Below are positions 8,621 to 17,279 of a DNA stretch of 38,520 nucleotides, piece after piece (position 1 is the stretch's first letter; every line of letters starts with the position of its first letter). The notes below the pieces were generated by a model. It was not told the DNA's origin. It saw nothing but the letters and a program-made list of their open reading frames with translations, and searched no databases. The translations under genes were made by a program, and so were the position numbers. Source of the stretch: Bacteroidaceae bacterium (GTDB lineage: Bacteria > Bacteroidota > Bacteroidia > Bacteroidales > Bacteroidaceae). Location: contig JAGCDE010000023.1 of NCBI GenBank assembly GCA_017651315.1, forward strand, positions 1 through 38,520, in the 5' to 3' direction.

Positions 8621-10483
8621 ATGAAGAGAAAATACATGTTATTACTGACTGCCGTCCTGTCAGTACCTGTCCTGGCACAGCAGAAATTCGAGTTGGGTAA
8701 GCCAGGTAATGAGGCTTACCGGTATTTGGATGATTATCTGGCTCTTAAGGAGTATATTGACTATTCAAGGTATCCGGATTTCAAGCTTGGCGCAGGTATA
8801 ATAGCCAGTGACTATCTCAACAACTCTCTGGTCAGGAACCTGATTGACAGGAATTTTTCTGAGACTGTAGCCGGCAATGCCATGAAGATGGGAAGTTGTG
8901 TGGACGGCAACGGGAATATGAATTTCACTACGGTGAAGAATTTTGTTAACACTGCAACCAAGGCGGGTGTCAGTGTCTATGGTCATACTCTCGCGTGGCA
9001 CTCACAGCAGCCGAAAGGCTGGTTGCTGAAACTCTTGGCTGACAAACCGGATCCCGATGCCGGTGAAGTTTATGCCGAGGTTACCGGCAAGGATTTCCGG
9101 ACCGACAGGAGCGTTGGCTGGAAAGCGAATGAATCTGAAAACGGCTATTCTGTTTCATTCAACACTACTGATGGACTGAAGGTGACGACTACGATATCAA
9201 AACCGTGGGAGGTGCAGTTCGTGGCATGGGATAATATCATGCTCGAAAAAGGCAAGACCTATAAGATGATAATGACCGTCAAAGGTTCAAAGTCAGGTAA
9301 ACTGGACGGACGTCTCGGTGACTGGGGTGGTGGTGTGAATGTTTCGTTCCAATTCACCGGTGAGTGGAAGGATGTGGAGGTGAGCGTCAGTCCGACCATG
9401 GAGAGCAGCTTCCTGCTGCTGCACGTTCCTAACTACATAGGTGAAGTCTATATCAGGAACATCAGGTTCGAGGGCAACAAACCTGCCAGGATGATTTCCC
9501 AGACTAAGCAGGAGATGCATGACACTCTCGTATATGCTATGGACAAGTGGATAAAGGGTATGATGGATGCCTGTGGAGGTAAGGTCAAGGCTTGGGACCT
9601 GGTTAATGAAGCTATCTCCGGCGGTGGTAATGACGGAAGAGGCAACTACCTGCTGCAGCACTCCGACAATTATAATCCAGATGGAAACCCCGATGCCACA
9701 TGGGATGTAGGAGGCGGAGCGTTCTATTGGCAGGATTACATGGGTGACCTTGAATATGTGCGTCAGGCCTGTCGTCTGGCCCGCAAGTATGGTCCGAAGG
9801 ATATTGTCCTTTTCATAAATGACTACAATCTGGAATCGGACTGGGATGACAACAATAAAGTAAAAAGCCTTGTAAACTGGATTAAGAAGTGGGAGTCCGA
9901 CGGAGTCACCAAGATTGACGGCATCGGCACGCAGATGCATATCAGTTGCTATGAAAACACAAATATTCAGAACAGCAACAAGGCTCACATCACGAAAATG
10001 TTCGAGATCATCGCCGCAAGTGGAAAACTTTGCCGTGTAAGCGAGATGGACATGGGTTATGTGCGCGGTTCAAACAAATGGGCCGCCTCTGTCAAGACCG
10101 ACCAGCTGACTGAAGCCGAGCACAGGAAAATGGCCGATTTCTACGAGTGGATAATCAAGGAGTATTTCCGCATCATACCTCCCGGACAGCAGTGGGGCAT
10201 CTGCCAGTGGTGTGTTACCGACGCTCCTTCAAACAGCGGATGGCGCGGTGGTGAGCCGGTAGGCATCTGGGACCTCAATTACTACAGAAAGCACGTGTAT
10301 GCAGGTTTCGTACGTGGACTTGGCGGGATACCCAGCGGTGTAGATGGTATCGAAGCTGACAGGGATATCGACATCTCGAAGGGAATCTATAACCTTATCG
10401 GGGTGCGTATGCAGGCAGAGACGATTGACGATCTCCCCTCCGGCCTTTATATAATAGACGGCAAAAAAGTCGTAATCAGGTAA
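8621..10483 (+). CDS. GH10 endo-1,4-beta-xylanase with inserted CBM
   Basis: The 620-aa secreted protein begins with a signal peptide, MKRKYMLLLTAVLSVPVLAQ. The GH10 barrel is split. The first part has VYGHTLAWHSQQP (H122, W126, H127), then about 150 residues (roughly 145-290) form a beta-rich carbohydrate-binding region of the CBM4/22 kind, then the barrel resumes with WDLVNEA (acid/base E330), IDGIGTQMHIS and VSEMDMGY (nucleophile E475). Both catalytic glutamates are present. This arrangement, with a CBM between early barrel strands, is known for Bacteroidales xylanases. It hydrolyses internal bonds of xylan, outside the cytoplasm. The C-terminus (GIYNLIGVRM...GLYIIDGKKVVIR) is the short tail typical of secreted Bacteroidales enzymes. 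No susC/susD pair is nearby. Confidence 0.95.
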   Translation: MKRKYMLLLTAVLSVPVLAQQKFELGKPGNEAYRYLDDYLALKEYIDYSRYPDFKLGAGIIASDYLNNSLVRNLIDRNFSETVAGNAMKMGSCVDGNGNMNFTTVKNFVNTATKAGVSVYGHTLAWHSQQPKGWLLKLLADKPDPDAGEVYAEVTGKDFRTDRSVGWKANESENGYSVSFNTTDGLKVTTTISKPWEVQFVAWDNIMLEKGKTYKMIMTVKGSKSGKLDGRLGDWGGGVNVSFQFTGEWKDVEVSVSPTMESSFLLLHVPNYIGEVYIRNIRFEGNKPARMISQTKQEMHDTLVYAMDKWIKGMMDACGGKVKAWDLVNEAISGGGNDGRGNYLLQHSDNYNPDGNPDATWDVGGGAFYWQDYMGDLEYVRQACRLARKYGPKDIVLFINDYNLESDWDDNNKVKSLVNWIKKWESDGVTKIDGIGTQMHISCYENTNIQNSNKAHITKMFEIIAASGKLCRVSEMDMGYVRGSNKWAASVKTDQLTEAEHRKMADFYEWIIKEYFRIIPPGQQWGICQWCVTDAPSNSGWRGGEPVGIWDLNYYRKHVYAGFVRGLGGIPSGVDGIEADRDIDISKGIYNLIGVRMQAETIDDLPSGLYIIDGKKVVIR

Positions 10484-10517
10484 AAAAAGAGGGTCCGGAA
10501 ATCTCCGGACCCTCTTT
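10482..10517. terminator. Bidirectional terminator between xylanase and hsp20
   Basis: Perfect 11-bp stem GAGGGTCCGGA (10489-10499) with TCCGGACCCTC (10504-10514), 4-base loop, A-run before and TTT after. It directly follows the xylanase stop and can serve both converging genes. Confidence 0.9.
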
Positions 10518-10536
10518 CTGGGCTATGGGCAGGCCT

Positions 10537-10980
10537 TTATGAGATTGTGATGCTCTGGACGGCCTGGGCTTGCTTTTCGGCAGGCATCTTGGGCACGTTT
10601 ATGGTCAGCACGCCATTCTCGACTTTTGCTGAAATCTTGTCACGATCGGCATCCTCAGGCAGGATGTAGCTCTGGTTGAACTCCTGGTAAGAGAACTCAC
10701 GACGGATGTAGTTGCGTTTCTTGTCATCCTTGTTCTCCTCATGGTTGCGGACCATGGAGATTGACATAACGCCGTCGGCATCGACCTGCAGGTTCAGTTC
10801 CTCTTTCTTCAGACCCGGAACAGCGAACTCAAGTTCGTAGTCCTTCTCGTTCTCGATGACGTTCAGTGCCGGTACGCTGGCAGCGGTGCGGGTGGTGAAC
10901 CAATCATCATTCATAAAATCGTTGAACAGACTCGGTAACCAATTCTGGTTGTAGTTCTGATTTCTTCTTGCGAGTAACAT
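10537..10980 (-). CDS. Small heat shock protein, Hsp20/alpha-crystallin
   Basis: The 147-aa protein has a short N-terminal arm (NWLPSLFNDFMNDDWF) and an alpha-crystallin domain from about residue 37 to 135, containing YELEFAVPGLKKEELNLQVDADG and the GVLTINVPK strand that is diagnostic of the family. It would be an ATP-independent holdase chaperone forming oligomers in the cytoplasm. The gene stands alone, converging on the xylanase. It has an unusually strong Shine-Dalgarno sequence (10989-10994) and a repeated motif farther upstream (11085-11132), suggesting tight stress regulation. Confidence 0.95.
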   Translation of the reverse strand: MLLARRNQNYNQNWLPSLFNDFMNDDWFTTRTAASVPALNVIENEKDYELEFAVPGLKKEELNLQVDADGVMSISMVRNHEENKDDKKRNYIRREFSYQEFNQSYILPEDADRDKISAKVENGVLTINVPKMPAEKQAQAVQSITIS

Positions 10981-10988
10981 AGTTGTAA

Positions 10989-10994
10989 CCTCCT
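10989..10994 (-). promoter_or_regulatory. Strong Shine-Dalgarno site of hsp20
   Basis: Minus strand AGGAGG, 8 bases before the ATG at 10980. Bacteroidota genes usually lack such sites, and almost all other genes here do, so its presence confirms the start and suggests high translation on induction. Confidence 0.85.
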
Positions 10995-11084
10995 ATACTT
11001 TAAATTGTTAAACATCTTTTTTGTCCGGCTCCCTTTTGGGGCGCCTTCGCAGTATAAGAGACAAAACCGATGCCAGCGGTTTTT

Positions 11085-11132
11085 GCATGACAAATTGACA
11101 TAATTTGGGGATTTTTACATGACAAATTGTCA
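11085..11132 (-). promoter_or_regulatory. Paired CAATTTGTCATG motif upstream of hsp20
   Basis: On the minus strand the 12-mer CAATTTGTCATG occurs twice, at 11118-11129 and 11086-11097, spaced exactly 32 bases (about three helical turns). The upstream copy is embedded in the 13-base palindrome TGACAATTTGTCA; the downstream one in TGTCAATTTGTCA. The pair lies 105-150 bases before the hsp20 start. It looks like a two-site operator or activator site; the cognate protein is unknown. It does not resemble the CIRCE element of HrcA. Confidence 0.6.
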
Positions 11133-11164
11133 AAAAATCAAATTCGTGTCAGATTCTTACTTTT

Positions 11165-12505
11165 TCAGAGTTCAGAGACCGGGGTCTCCCAGATGCTGCC
11201 ACACAGATGTTTGCGCTCGGAGTCAATCTTGATCAGTGACTCGCGTAGCTGACCCTCGGTCACGTGGTCCAGGTCACAGTAGCCGCTGGAATTTATGGCC
11301 GTCAGCACGTTTACAACGGTGAGTTTCTGAGTATCGGTAGCGGGAACGAATGCCGGTTCGCGTTCGTCATCCTGAAGGACCGTTTCAAGAAGTCCGGACT
11401 CAATGAGTGTATCAAGTGATGAGATGATATAGCGGTAGGGAACCTTGAGCCGGTCGGCCAGTTCCTTGCGTGTGAAAGGTGGTTCATGTCTGTTGAACCG
11501 CTTGCAGATAATTGACATGACCATCAGACAGTAGTAATCCTGATGTCTGCGGCTTATCTTGTCCGGTTCCTTGAAATAGTTGAAGTTGTCGTTGTTCTGG
11601 CTTACGTATGCCATTTCGCAACCGAACAGGACGATACACCAGGAAATGTTCAGCCAGAAGAGGAAGAGCGGCAGGGCGGCGAATCCTCCGTATATGGCAT
11701 TATAGCTGGACAATGTCAGCTGTCCGTGGAAATATAGGTTCTGAAGCAGCTGGAACAGACAGCCGGCAATGAAACCCGGAATGATGGCAAATTTGAACTT
11801 GACCTTCGTGTTGGGCATGAACATGTAGAATCCCGTAAGAATGAAACCGGCAACCAGATATGGGATAGCTTTGATGAGAAACTGTACAAATCCGCCCAGA
11901 AGGACAAATCCTTTCATGCGGGTGAGTATCGATGATGCCAGTACAGAGAAACCGCTCAGGCAGATTATACCTATCGGAATAAGCAGGATAAGTGAAAAGT
12001 AGTCGGTTATCTTCCGGCCCATTCCGCGTGCTTTTTTGACGTGCCAGATTGAATTCAGGTTAGTCTCGATGCCATCGGCAAGTGAATAGACCGAGAAGAG
12101 CAGGAACAGAAGGCCTATTCCTATGAATGCGCCGCTTGAAACGTACTGCATATAACCGTCAATGAATTTCATGACAGTATCGACGGTCTCGTTCTCTCCT
12201 ATGATCCCGTTCTCTAAAAGTCCTGTCACGATGTTTTCAAAGCCGAAACCGCGGGCGACGGCGAATATCAGGGCCAGAATGGGTACTATGGCGAAAAGGG
12301 TGGAGTAGGTAAGTGCTGCGGCTTTGGTCATCACCTTGTCATCAATGAATGTGCGCACTGCAATCACCATTGTCTTTACCGTATAGCCGATGAAACGGCG
12401 CAACGGTCCTTTCTGATAAAACTCGAAAGTCCATATATCCTTTGTGAGGAACTTTTGCAGACGTTCCATGAATATCTTGAACTTGCTTTCCTTTTTCTCT
12501 GCCAT
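11165..12505 (-). CDS. YihY/BrkB family membrane protein with winged-helix tail
   Basis: The 446-aa protein has a BrkB/YihY (UPF0761) core: MTKAAALTYSTLFAIVPILALIFAVARGFG is the family's hallmark first membrane segment, followed by five more hydrophobic stretches, including GAFIGIGLLFLLFSVYSLADGIE, YFSLILLIPIGIICLSGFSVLASSI and FAALPLFLFWLNISWCIVLFGCEMAYVSQ. From about residue 325 a soluble domain follows with a winged-helix look (FTRKELADRLKVPYRYIISSLDTLIESGLLE). The family was once called RNase BN by mistake; its function is unclear, with transport suggested. The C-terminal extension may sense a cytoplasmic signal. A promoter candidate lies at 12525-12532. Confidence 0.9.
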   Translation of the reverse strand: MAEKKESKFKIFMERLQKFLTKDIWTFEFYQKGPLRRFIGYTVKTMVIAVRTFIDDKVMTKAAALTYSTLFAIVPILALIFAVARGFGFENIVTGLLENGIIGENETVDTVMKFIDGYMQYVSSGAFIGIGLLFLLFSVYSLADGIETNLNSIWHVKKARGMGRKITDYFSLILLIPIGIICLSGFSVLASSILTRMKGFVLLGGFVQFLIKAIPYLVAGFILTGFYMFMPNTKVKFKFAIIPGFIAGCLFQLLQNLYFHGQLTLSSYNAIYGGFAALPLFLFWLNISWCIVLFGCEMAYVSQNNDNFNYFKEPDKISRRHQDYYCLMVMSIICKRFNRHEPPFTRKELADRLKVPYRYIISSLDTLIESGLLETVLQDDEREPAFVPATDTQKLTVVNVLTAINSSGYCDLDHVTEGQLRESLIKIDSERKHLCGSIWETPVSEL

Positions 12506-12524
12506 GATGATTCTAAATCTGCAG

Positions 12525-12532
12525 CAAACTTA
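12525..12532 (-). promoter_or_regulatory. Candidate -7 box for the YihY-family gene
   Basis: Minus-strand TAAGTTTG fits TAnnTTTG, 19 bases before the ATG at 12505. The -33 element is unclear. The 79-base gap between uvrA and this gene holds nothing else I can identify. Confidence 0.5.
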
Positions 12533-12584
12533 CATAAAATCTGCTGATTTTACGCCGTCCGTATATATTATGGAGTAAAATTAG

Positions 12585-15416
12585 TCAATTATTACATAGT
12601 TTTGCTTTCAGGAAGCGGCCGGTGTAGGATTCGGAGCATGCCGCAATATCCTCGGGAGTGCCGCACACTACCAGATGACCGCCTCGCTCGCCGCCCTCGG
12701 GGCCCAGGTCAATCACGTGGTCGGCGCATTTTATCACGTCCATGTTGTGCTCGATTATTATTACGGTGTGGCCTCGGCGTATCAGTGCATCGAATGATTC
12801 CAGCAGCTTGCGGATATCGTGGAAGTGGAGGCCGGTGGTGGGCTCATCGAATATGAATATGGTGGGTTCGGCCTTCTCTAAGCTCAGGAAATAGGCCAGT
12901 TTCACGCGCTGGCTTTCACCGCCGGACAGGGTGGATGATGACTGTCCCAGCTTGACATAGCCTAAGCCGACCTGGCGCAACGGTTCCAGCTTGCGGACTA
13001 TGCGGCGTTCGGCGGGGTCATCGGACGAGAAGAACTCTACGGCCTGGTTGACTGTCATCTCCAGTATGTCCCAGATGTTTTTGCCCTTATAAGCCACTTC
13101 CAGCACATCGTTCTTGAAACGGCGGCCGTGGCAGCTCTCGCACACCATCTGAAGGTCCGACATGAACTGCATGGATACGGTCACAACGCCCTCTCCCTTG
13201 CACTCCTCGCAGCGTCCGCCCTCAGAGTTGAATGAGAAATGTGTGGGCCGGTAACCCATCTGGTGCGAAAGCGGCTGGTCGGCAAAGAGCTTGCGTATCT
13301 CATCGTAGGCCTTGACGTAGGTGACGGGGTTGGAGCGTGTTGTCTTGCCTATGGGGTCCTGATCCACAAACTCCACGGAACGTACCATTCCGATGTCACC
13401 CTCGATGCCCATGCACTCGCCGGGACGCTCGCCGGACTCTCCGTAAATGTTCTTGAGGTGGCGGTAAAGCACATCGCGCACAAGAGTGCTCTTGCCCGAT
13501 CCGCTCACGCCCGTTACAACTGTCATCACATTGAGCGGGAACTTGACGTCAATGCCGTCCAGATTGTTCTGACGGGCACCCACCACCTTAATATAATTGT
13601 TCCATGGGCGGCGTGATGATGGCACGGGAATGCACTCCTCACCTGTAAGATACTTTACCGTCCAGCTTTCAGTATTCTTTTCAAGCTGGATAGTGGGGCC
13701 CTGATAGATAATCTCTCCGCCGTGACGTCCGGCCTCCGGTCCCACATCGATGATGTAGTCCGATGCGCGGATGATCTCCTCGTCATGCTCCACCACAACC
13801 ACGGTGTTGCCTATCTCCTGCAGTTGGCGCAGCACCTTGATAAGCTTGTCGGTGTCGCGGCTGTGCAGGCCGATGCTGGGCTCGTCCAGAACGTAGAGAG
13901 AGCCCATCAGACTGCTTCCTAATGACGTTACCAGATTGATGCGCTGGCTTTCGCCGCCGGAAAGTGTGGCCGATGCACGGTTAAGCGTAAGATATTCCAG
14001 ACCTACATCAAGCATGAACTGTATGCGGCTGTTTATCTCTATGAGCAGGCGTTTGACGGCCTTGGCCTCATGTTCCGGCAGTTTGAGCGTCTCAAAGAAC
14101 TTCTTGAGCTCAGATATGGGCATCTCAACAAGTTCGTTGATATTCCTGTCACCTACCTTGACGTAGCTTGCCTCCTTTCGCAGGCGTGTTCCGTGGCAGT
14201 CGGGGCAGGTGGTTTTTCCTCGGTATCGGGCCAGCATCACGCGATACTGGATCTTGTACTGGCTCTTCTCGAGCATCCGGAAGAAGGTGTCAATGCAGGT
14301 CTCCTCCCAGCCGCGCTCGTCAATGCCGCGTCCGCTTCCGTGCCACAGGTAATCCTTCTGCTCCTGTGTAAGCTGGTAGTATGGCGTGAAAACGGGGAAA
14401 CCATGTTCCTCGGCATGAAGGATGAAATCATCCTTCCATTCGCTCATCTTGTCGCCGCGCCAGCAGACCACCGCTCCGTCATAGACGCTTAGTGCGCGGT
14501 TGGGAATAACCAGTGATTCGTCAATGCCGATTATACGGCCGAATCCCTCGCACTTTGGGCAGGCACCTACGGGCGAGTTGAATGAGAACAGGTTATCGGT
14601 AGGCTCCTCAAACTTGATTCCGTCAGCCTCAAAGCGGTTTGTGAAGATATGCAGTGTGGTCTGAGGGGTATCAAAGAAACGCAGACCGCACTGTCCGCTG
14701 CCCTCGTAAAACGCGGTCTCCACTGAGTCGGTCAGACGGCTCAGCGTCTCCTTGGAGTCATCGGTGGTGAGGCGGTCTATCAGAAGCCATATCTCCTTTG
14801 TGTGCATAGAGAGGTCCGGGAGCCGTTTGCTGTCAGAGAGCAGCTCCTCAATGCGGATCATCTCTGATTTATATTCAATTCGGGTGAATCCCTCCTTGAG
14901 CGATGTGCGCAGCTGTTCGTCCAGGTTCCGGCCTCCGCGCATGGGCATGGGGGCAAGCACCGTGAAACGTATTCCGCGGGGTTGTGAAAGCATGAAACTC
15001 ACCACATCCTCGACGCTGTGCTTGCGCACCTCCCTGCCGCTTACCGGTGATATGGTGTGGCCGATACGGGCAAACAGAAGCTTGATATACTCGTAAATCT
15101 CAGTCTGAGTGCCTACGGTGGAACGGGGGTTGCGGTTGCCGGAACGCTGTTCTATGGCGATTGTGGGAGGCAGACCCTCTATGAAATCGCACTCGGGTTT
15201 TTTCATACGGCCCAGGAACTGACGCGCGTATGACGAGAGTGACTCCACGTAGCGTCGCTGGCCCTCGGCATAGAGTGTATCGAACGCAAGTGATGACTTC
15301 CCGGATCCGGAAAGTCCGGTTATGACAATAAACTCATCGCGTGGAATGTCCACGCTGACGTTTTTGAGATTGTTTACCCTCGCACCTTTTACCCGTATGT
15401 TGTTTTGCAGTTCCAC
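12585..15416 (-). CDS. uvrA: Excinuclease ABC subunit A
   Basis: The 943-aa protein has the expected length and order of UvrA: ATP site I Walker [10 protein letters not shown] near residue 33, a zinc-finger region CPKCEGFG, a second [13 protein letters not shown] signature [11 protein letters not shown], second Walker [10 protein letters not shown] near 645, [19 protein letters not shown]...CESCHGRRF, and the second [12 protein letters not shown] with [11 protein letters not shown]. It is the damage-recognition ATPase of nucleotide excision repair, acting with UvrB and UvrC, which are not in this window. The start codon is GTG (15416-15414): the family N-terminus ([18 protein letters not shown]) begins right there, and the -7 box lies only 20 bases upstream. 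Monocistronic by appearance. Confidence 0.97.
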   Translation of the reverse strand: MELQNNIRVKGARVNNLKNVSVDIPRDEFIVITGLSGSGKSSLAFDTLYAEGQRRYVESLSSYARQFLGRMKKPECDFIEGLPPTIAIEQRSGNRNPRSTVGTQTEIYEYIKLLFARIGHTISPVSGREVRKHSVEDVVSFMLSQPRGIRFTVLAPMPMRGGRNLDEQLRTSLKEGFTRIEYKSEMIRIEELLSDSKRLPDLSMHTKEIWLLIDRLTTDDSKETLSRLTDSVETAFYEGSGQCGLRFFDTPQTTLHIFTNRFEADGIKFEEPTDNLFSFNSPVGACPKCEGFGRIIGIDESLVIPNRALSVYDGAVVCWRGDKMSEWKDDFILHAEEHGFPVFTPYYQLTQEQKDYLWHGSGRGIDERGWEETCIDTFFRMLEKSQYKIQYRVMLARYRGKTTCPDCHGTRLRKEASYVKVGDRNINELVEMPISELKKFFETLKLPEHEAKAVKRLLIEINSRIQFMLDVGLEYLTLNRASATLSGGESQRINLVTSLGSSLMGSLYVLDEPSIGLHSRDTDKLIKVLRQLQEIGNTVVVVEHDEEIIRASDYIIDVGPEAGRHGGEIIYQGPTIQLEKNTESWTVKYLTGEECIPVPSSRRPWNNYIKVVGARQNNLDGIDVKFPLNVMTVVTGVSGSGKSTLVRDVLYRHLKNIYGESGERPGECMGIEGDIGMVRSVEFVDQDPIGKTTRSNPVTYVKAYDEIRKLFADQPLSHQMGYRPTHFSFNSEGGRCEECKGEGVVTVSMQFMSDLQMVCESCHGRRFKNDVLEVAYKGKNIWDILEMTVNQAVEFFSSDDPAERRIVRKLEPLRQVGLGYVKLGQSSSTLSGGESQRVKLAYFLSLEKAEPTIFIFDEPTTGLHFHDIRKLLESFDALIRRGHTVIIIEHNMDVIKCADHVIDLGPEGGERGGHLVVCGTPEDIAACSESYTGRFLKAKLCNN

Positions 15417-15436
15417 TTTTGTCTGTAAACGGACTG

Positions 15437-15444
15437 CAAAATTA
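15437..15444 (-). promoter_or_regulatory. Candidate -7 box for uvrA
   Basis: Minus-strand TAATTTTG fits TAnnTTTG, 20 bases before the GTG start, implying a leader of about a dozen bases. No SOS-type operator was recognised nearby, and the rest of the 123-base gap to the porin gene shows no other structure. Confidence 0.5.
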
Positions 15445-15539
15445 CCAAAAAATAAAAGTCGGCGGATTGGTTCGTCAGTTTATTCCTTTGACGGCGGCGG
15501 AAAGTTGACTGAGAGCTTTATGGAGGATAGCTCTGATCG

Positions 15540-16598
15540 TCAGAATTTGACTGTAACCATTGCGGAAAGCAAATCGCCTTTATTGTCAAACTGTTCGCGG
15601 TCATTCAGAGTATAGTTCAGTTGGAGACGCAGATGGCTTTCCGGCCACCAGTCAATTCCTACCATACAGAGGTTTGAGGTCAGGTTATTCTGATTGTATT
15701 GGTCATACCTCACTACGGGACGCAGTTTCTGGTCATTGCCAAACTTGAACCAGTATGAAGCCGCCACGTAAAAACCGTCGGCCTTGTGCCAGATTCCGCC
15801 GTTCTCAAAATCTGCGCGTACATACTCGGAGCGTAGGGTAAGAGCGTCATCCTTGTACTCGCCTCCGAATGCAATGCGGTTGTTGGCGGCTTTCCTGTCG
15901 GCCCCGTCGTTATAGGTGCCCTGGACAGCCGATGCAGACAGTACCAGCTCCTTGATGAACGGATGGAAGTCCAGACGGCCTATAACATCTTTGCCCTGGT
16001 TGTCATCTTTGCCGTTTATTCCGTTTCCGTTGAATACACCTATATTATAACTGAGTAATGGGAATGAACCATCATTGCTGTCAAGCAGGTTACCGAATAG
16101 CATCACACCTGAATCGCGCCCGTTTTTGCGGTTTCCTCCCAGAATGTCACTGAATCCTGCAAGGCTGCTTATTACTGCTGAATTGTCAATTCCCTCCTGG
16201 TTTAACGGCGAATACTGGTTTTCAAGCGTGAATGGAGTTTTGAACTGTCCCAGCTCGACATTGATAAGCTTGCTGAACTTGTATTTTATGAAGGCGTCAA
16301 CCAATTTGGGCGTACCGGCCATATCGGTCTGAAGGCGGAACTCCAGATTCCCGTTTATATTACCTTTTACATCCAGACGTGCGCGACGGGTGCTGAATGT
16401 GGAGACCTCGGTATGAGAACCGTCATTATTCTTCTGGTTCTCGTATGTGTATTGGTTGTCAATCCATCCGCCTACCGACAGATAAGCCGGAATCCTTGAT
16501 TTGTTCTCCTGTGCTGTGGCTGCCGCTGCCAGACTTAGCATCACTGCTGATACCAGAACTATCCTTTTCAATCCTTTGGTGTTTGTCTTTCTGTTCAT
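15540..16598 (-). CDS. Phosphate-selective porin O/P family protein
   Basis: The 352-aa protein has a signal peptide ([22 protein letters not shown]) and a beta-barrel sequence of alternating polar and hydrophobic strands ending in aromatic/hydrophobic MVTVKF, as required for BAM insertion. Hallmarks of the OprO/OprP-like family are the early [23 protein letters not shown] strand, [21 protein letters not shown], and [12 protein letters not shown] near the end. It is an outer-membrane channel, likely for anions. The real substrate is not readable from sequence. It faces away from the Rrf2/Pst-like/cys operon but lies next to it, so co-function in oxyanion uptake is plausible. It has a near-ideal promoter at 16642-16673. 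Confidence 0.88.
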   Translation of the reverse strand: MNRKTNTKGLKRIVLVSAVMLSLAAAATAQENKSRIPAYLSVGGWIDNQYTYENQKNNDGSHTEVSTFSTRRARLDVKGNINGNLEFRLQTDMAGTPKLVDAFIKYKFSKLINVELGQFKTPFTLENQYSPLNQEGIDNSAVISSLAGFSDILGGNRKNGRDSGVMLFGNLLDSNDGSFPLLSYNIGVFNGNGINGKDDNQGKDVIGRLDFHPFIKELVLSASAVQGTYNDGADRKAANNRIAFGGEYKDDALTLRSEYVRADFENGGIWHKADGFYVAASYWFKFGNDQKLRPVVRYDQYNQNNLTSNLCMVGIDWWPESHLRLQLNYTLNDREQFDNKGDLLSAMVTVKF

Positions 16599-16641
16599 AT
16601 TGTTAGTGTTTTGTAATTATTGATGTTCTTTCTTCAGGCTG

Positions 16642-16673
16642 CAAAGTTAGAACTGCGTGCAGTAAAATGCAAA
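16642..16673 (-). promoter_or_regulatory. Promoter of the porin gene
   Basis: On the minus strand TTTG (16673-16670), 20-base spacer, TAACTTTG (16649-16642): an almost ideal Bacteroidota vegetative promoter, 44 bases before the ATG at 16598. Confidence 0.78.
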
Positions 16674-16807
16674 TGGAAATGAAATATGGGAATATATATA
16701 TGCTTCATTGCGCCTTTGGCGAAAAAATAATCTTGAAGCTCCCTTGTATTCACTCCCAAAAGAATATTTTTCCTAACTTTACGGAGCAAAAACATGACTC
16801 GGACAAT

Positions 16808-17218
16808 ATGTTTTCACGTAAGACCCGATATGCTATAATGGCTCTCTCCATACTGGCCAGGGAGTATGGTCAGGCGGCTGTTCCCATGAGCCGTATTGCG
16901 GATGAGCAGAATGTGCCTATCCGTTTTCTGGAGGGCATTTTCCTTCAGCTGCGAAACGAGGGTATGCTGGTCAGTGAACGTGGGGTCAGCGGCGGGTACC
17001 GTCTGGCCTATCCGCCGCAGGAGATCAAGGTGCTTGACGTAATTCTGGCCATGGGCGAGAAAGTCGGCATGATATCCTGTCTGGATATATACGGTAATTC
17101 GTTTGAATGTGAATTCGGTCTGGACTGTGACAAGTGCCGCATAAGGGAAATGTTCGGCGATATCCATAAAAGCATTTACGACAATCTTTCTTCCCGGACT
17201 TTAGCAGATTTTATCTGA
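16808..17218 (+). CDS. Rrf2 family transcriptional regulator
   Basis: I start at 16808, giving 136 aa beginning MFSRKTRYAIMALSILA, the standard Rrf2 N-terminus; the open frame extends 47 codons upstream but without family sequence. The winged helix includes VPMSRIADEQNVPIRFLEGIFLQLRNEGML and the wing SERGVSGGYRLA. Four cysteines (C91, C101, C107, C110) lie where Rrf2 proteins such as IscR bind an Fe-S cluster, though the spacing differs from IscR. Other Rrf2 members (CymR) control cysteine metabolism. The gene lies 61 bases before the Pst-like/cysDNH operon on the same strand, so a role sensing sulfur or Fe-S status for that operon is a reasonable inference. Confidence 0.9.
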   Translation: MFSRKTRYAIMALSILAREYGQAAVPMSRIADEQNVPIRFLEGIFLQLRNEGMLVSERGVSGGYRLAYPPQEIKVLDVILAMGEKVGMISCLDIYGNSFECEFGLDCDKCRIREMFGDIHKSIYDNLSSRTLADFI

Positions 17219-17223
17219 TTTGC

Positions 17224-17254
17224 TTTGATAGTACATTGAAATGGTGTAGTTTTG
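17224..17254 (+). promoter_or_regulatory. Promoter of the Pst-like/cysDNH operon
   Basis: TTTG (17224-17227), 19-base spacer, TAGTTTTG (17247-17254): near-perfect Bacteroidota promoter, 25 bases before the ATG at 17280. It places the transporter and cys genes under a promoter separate from, or additional to, that of the Rrf2 gene. No clear operator palindrome is visible. Confidence 0.78.
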
Positions 17255-17279
17255 CGCCGGAAAATACTACATCAATTTT

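Noticed and set aside
9293-9988. 231-codon minus-strand frame within the xylanase gene
   Set aside because: Antisense shadow of GH10 coding sequence; composition is not protein-like.
16667-16807. 47 extra N-terminal codons on the Rrf2 regulator
   Set aside because: The family N-terminus begins at the ATG at 16808 and the upstream part overlaps the porin promoter and looks non-coding.
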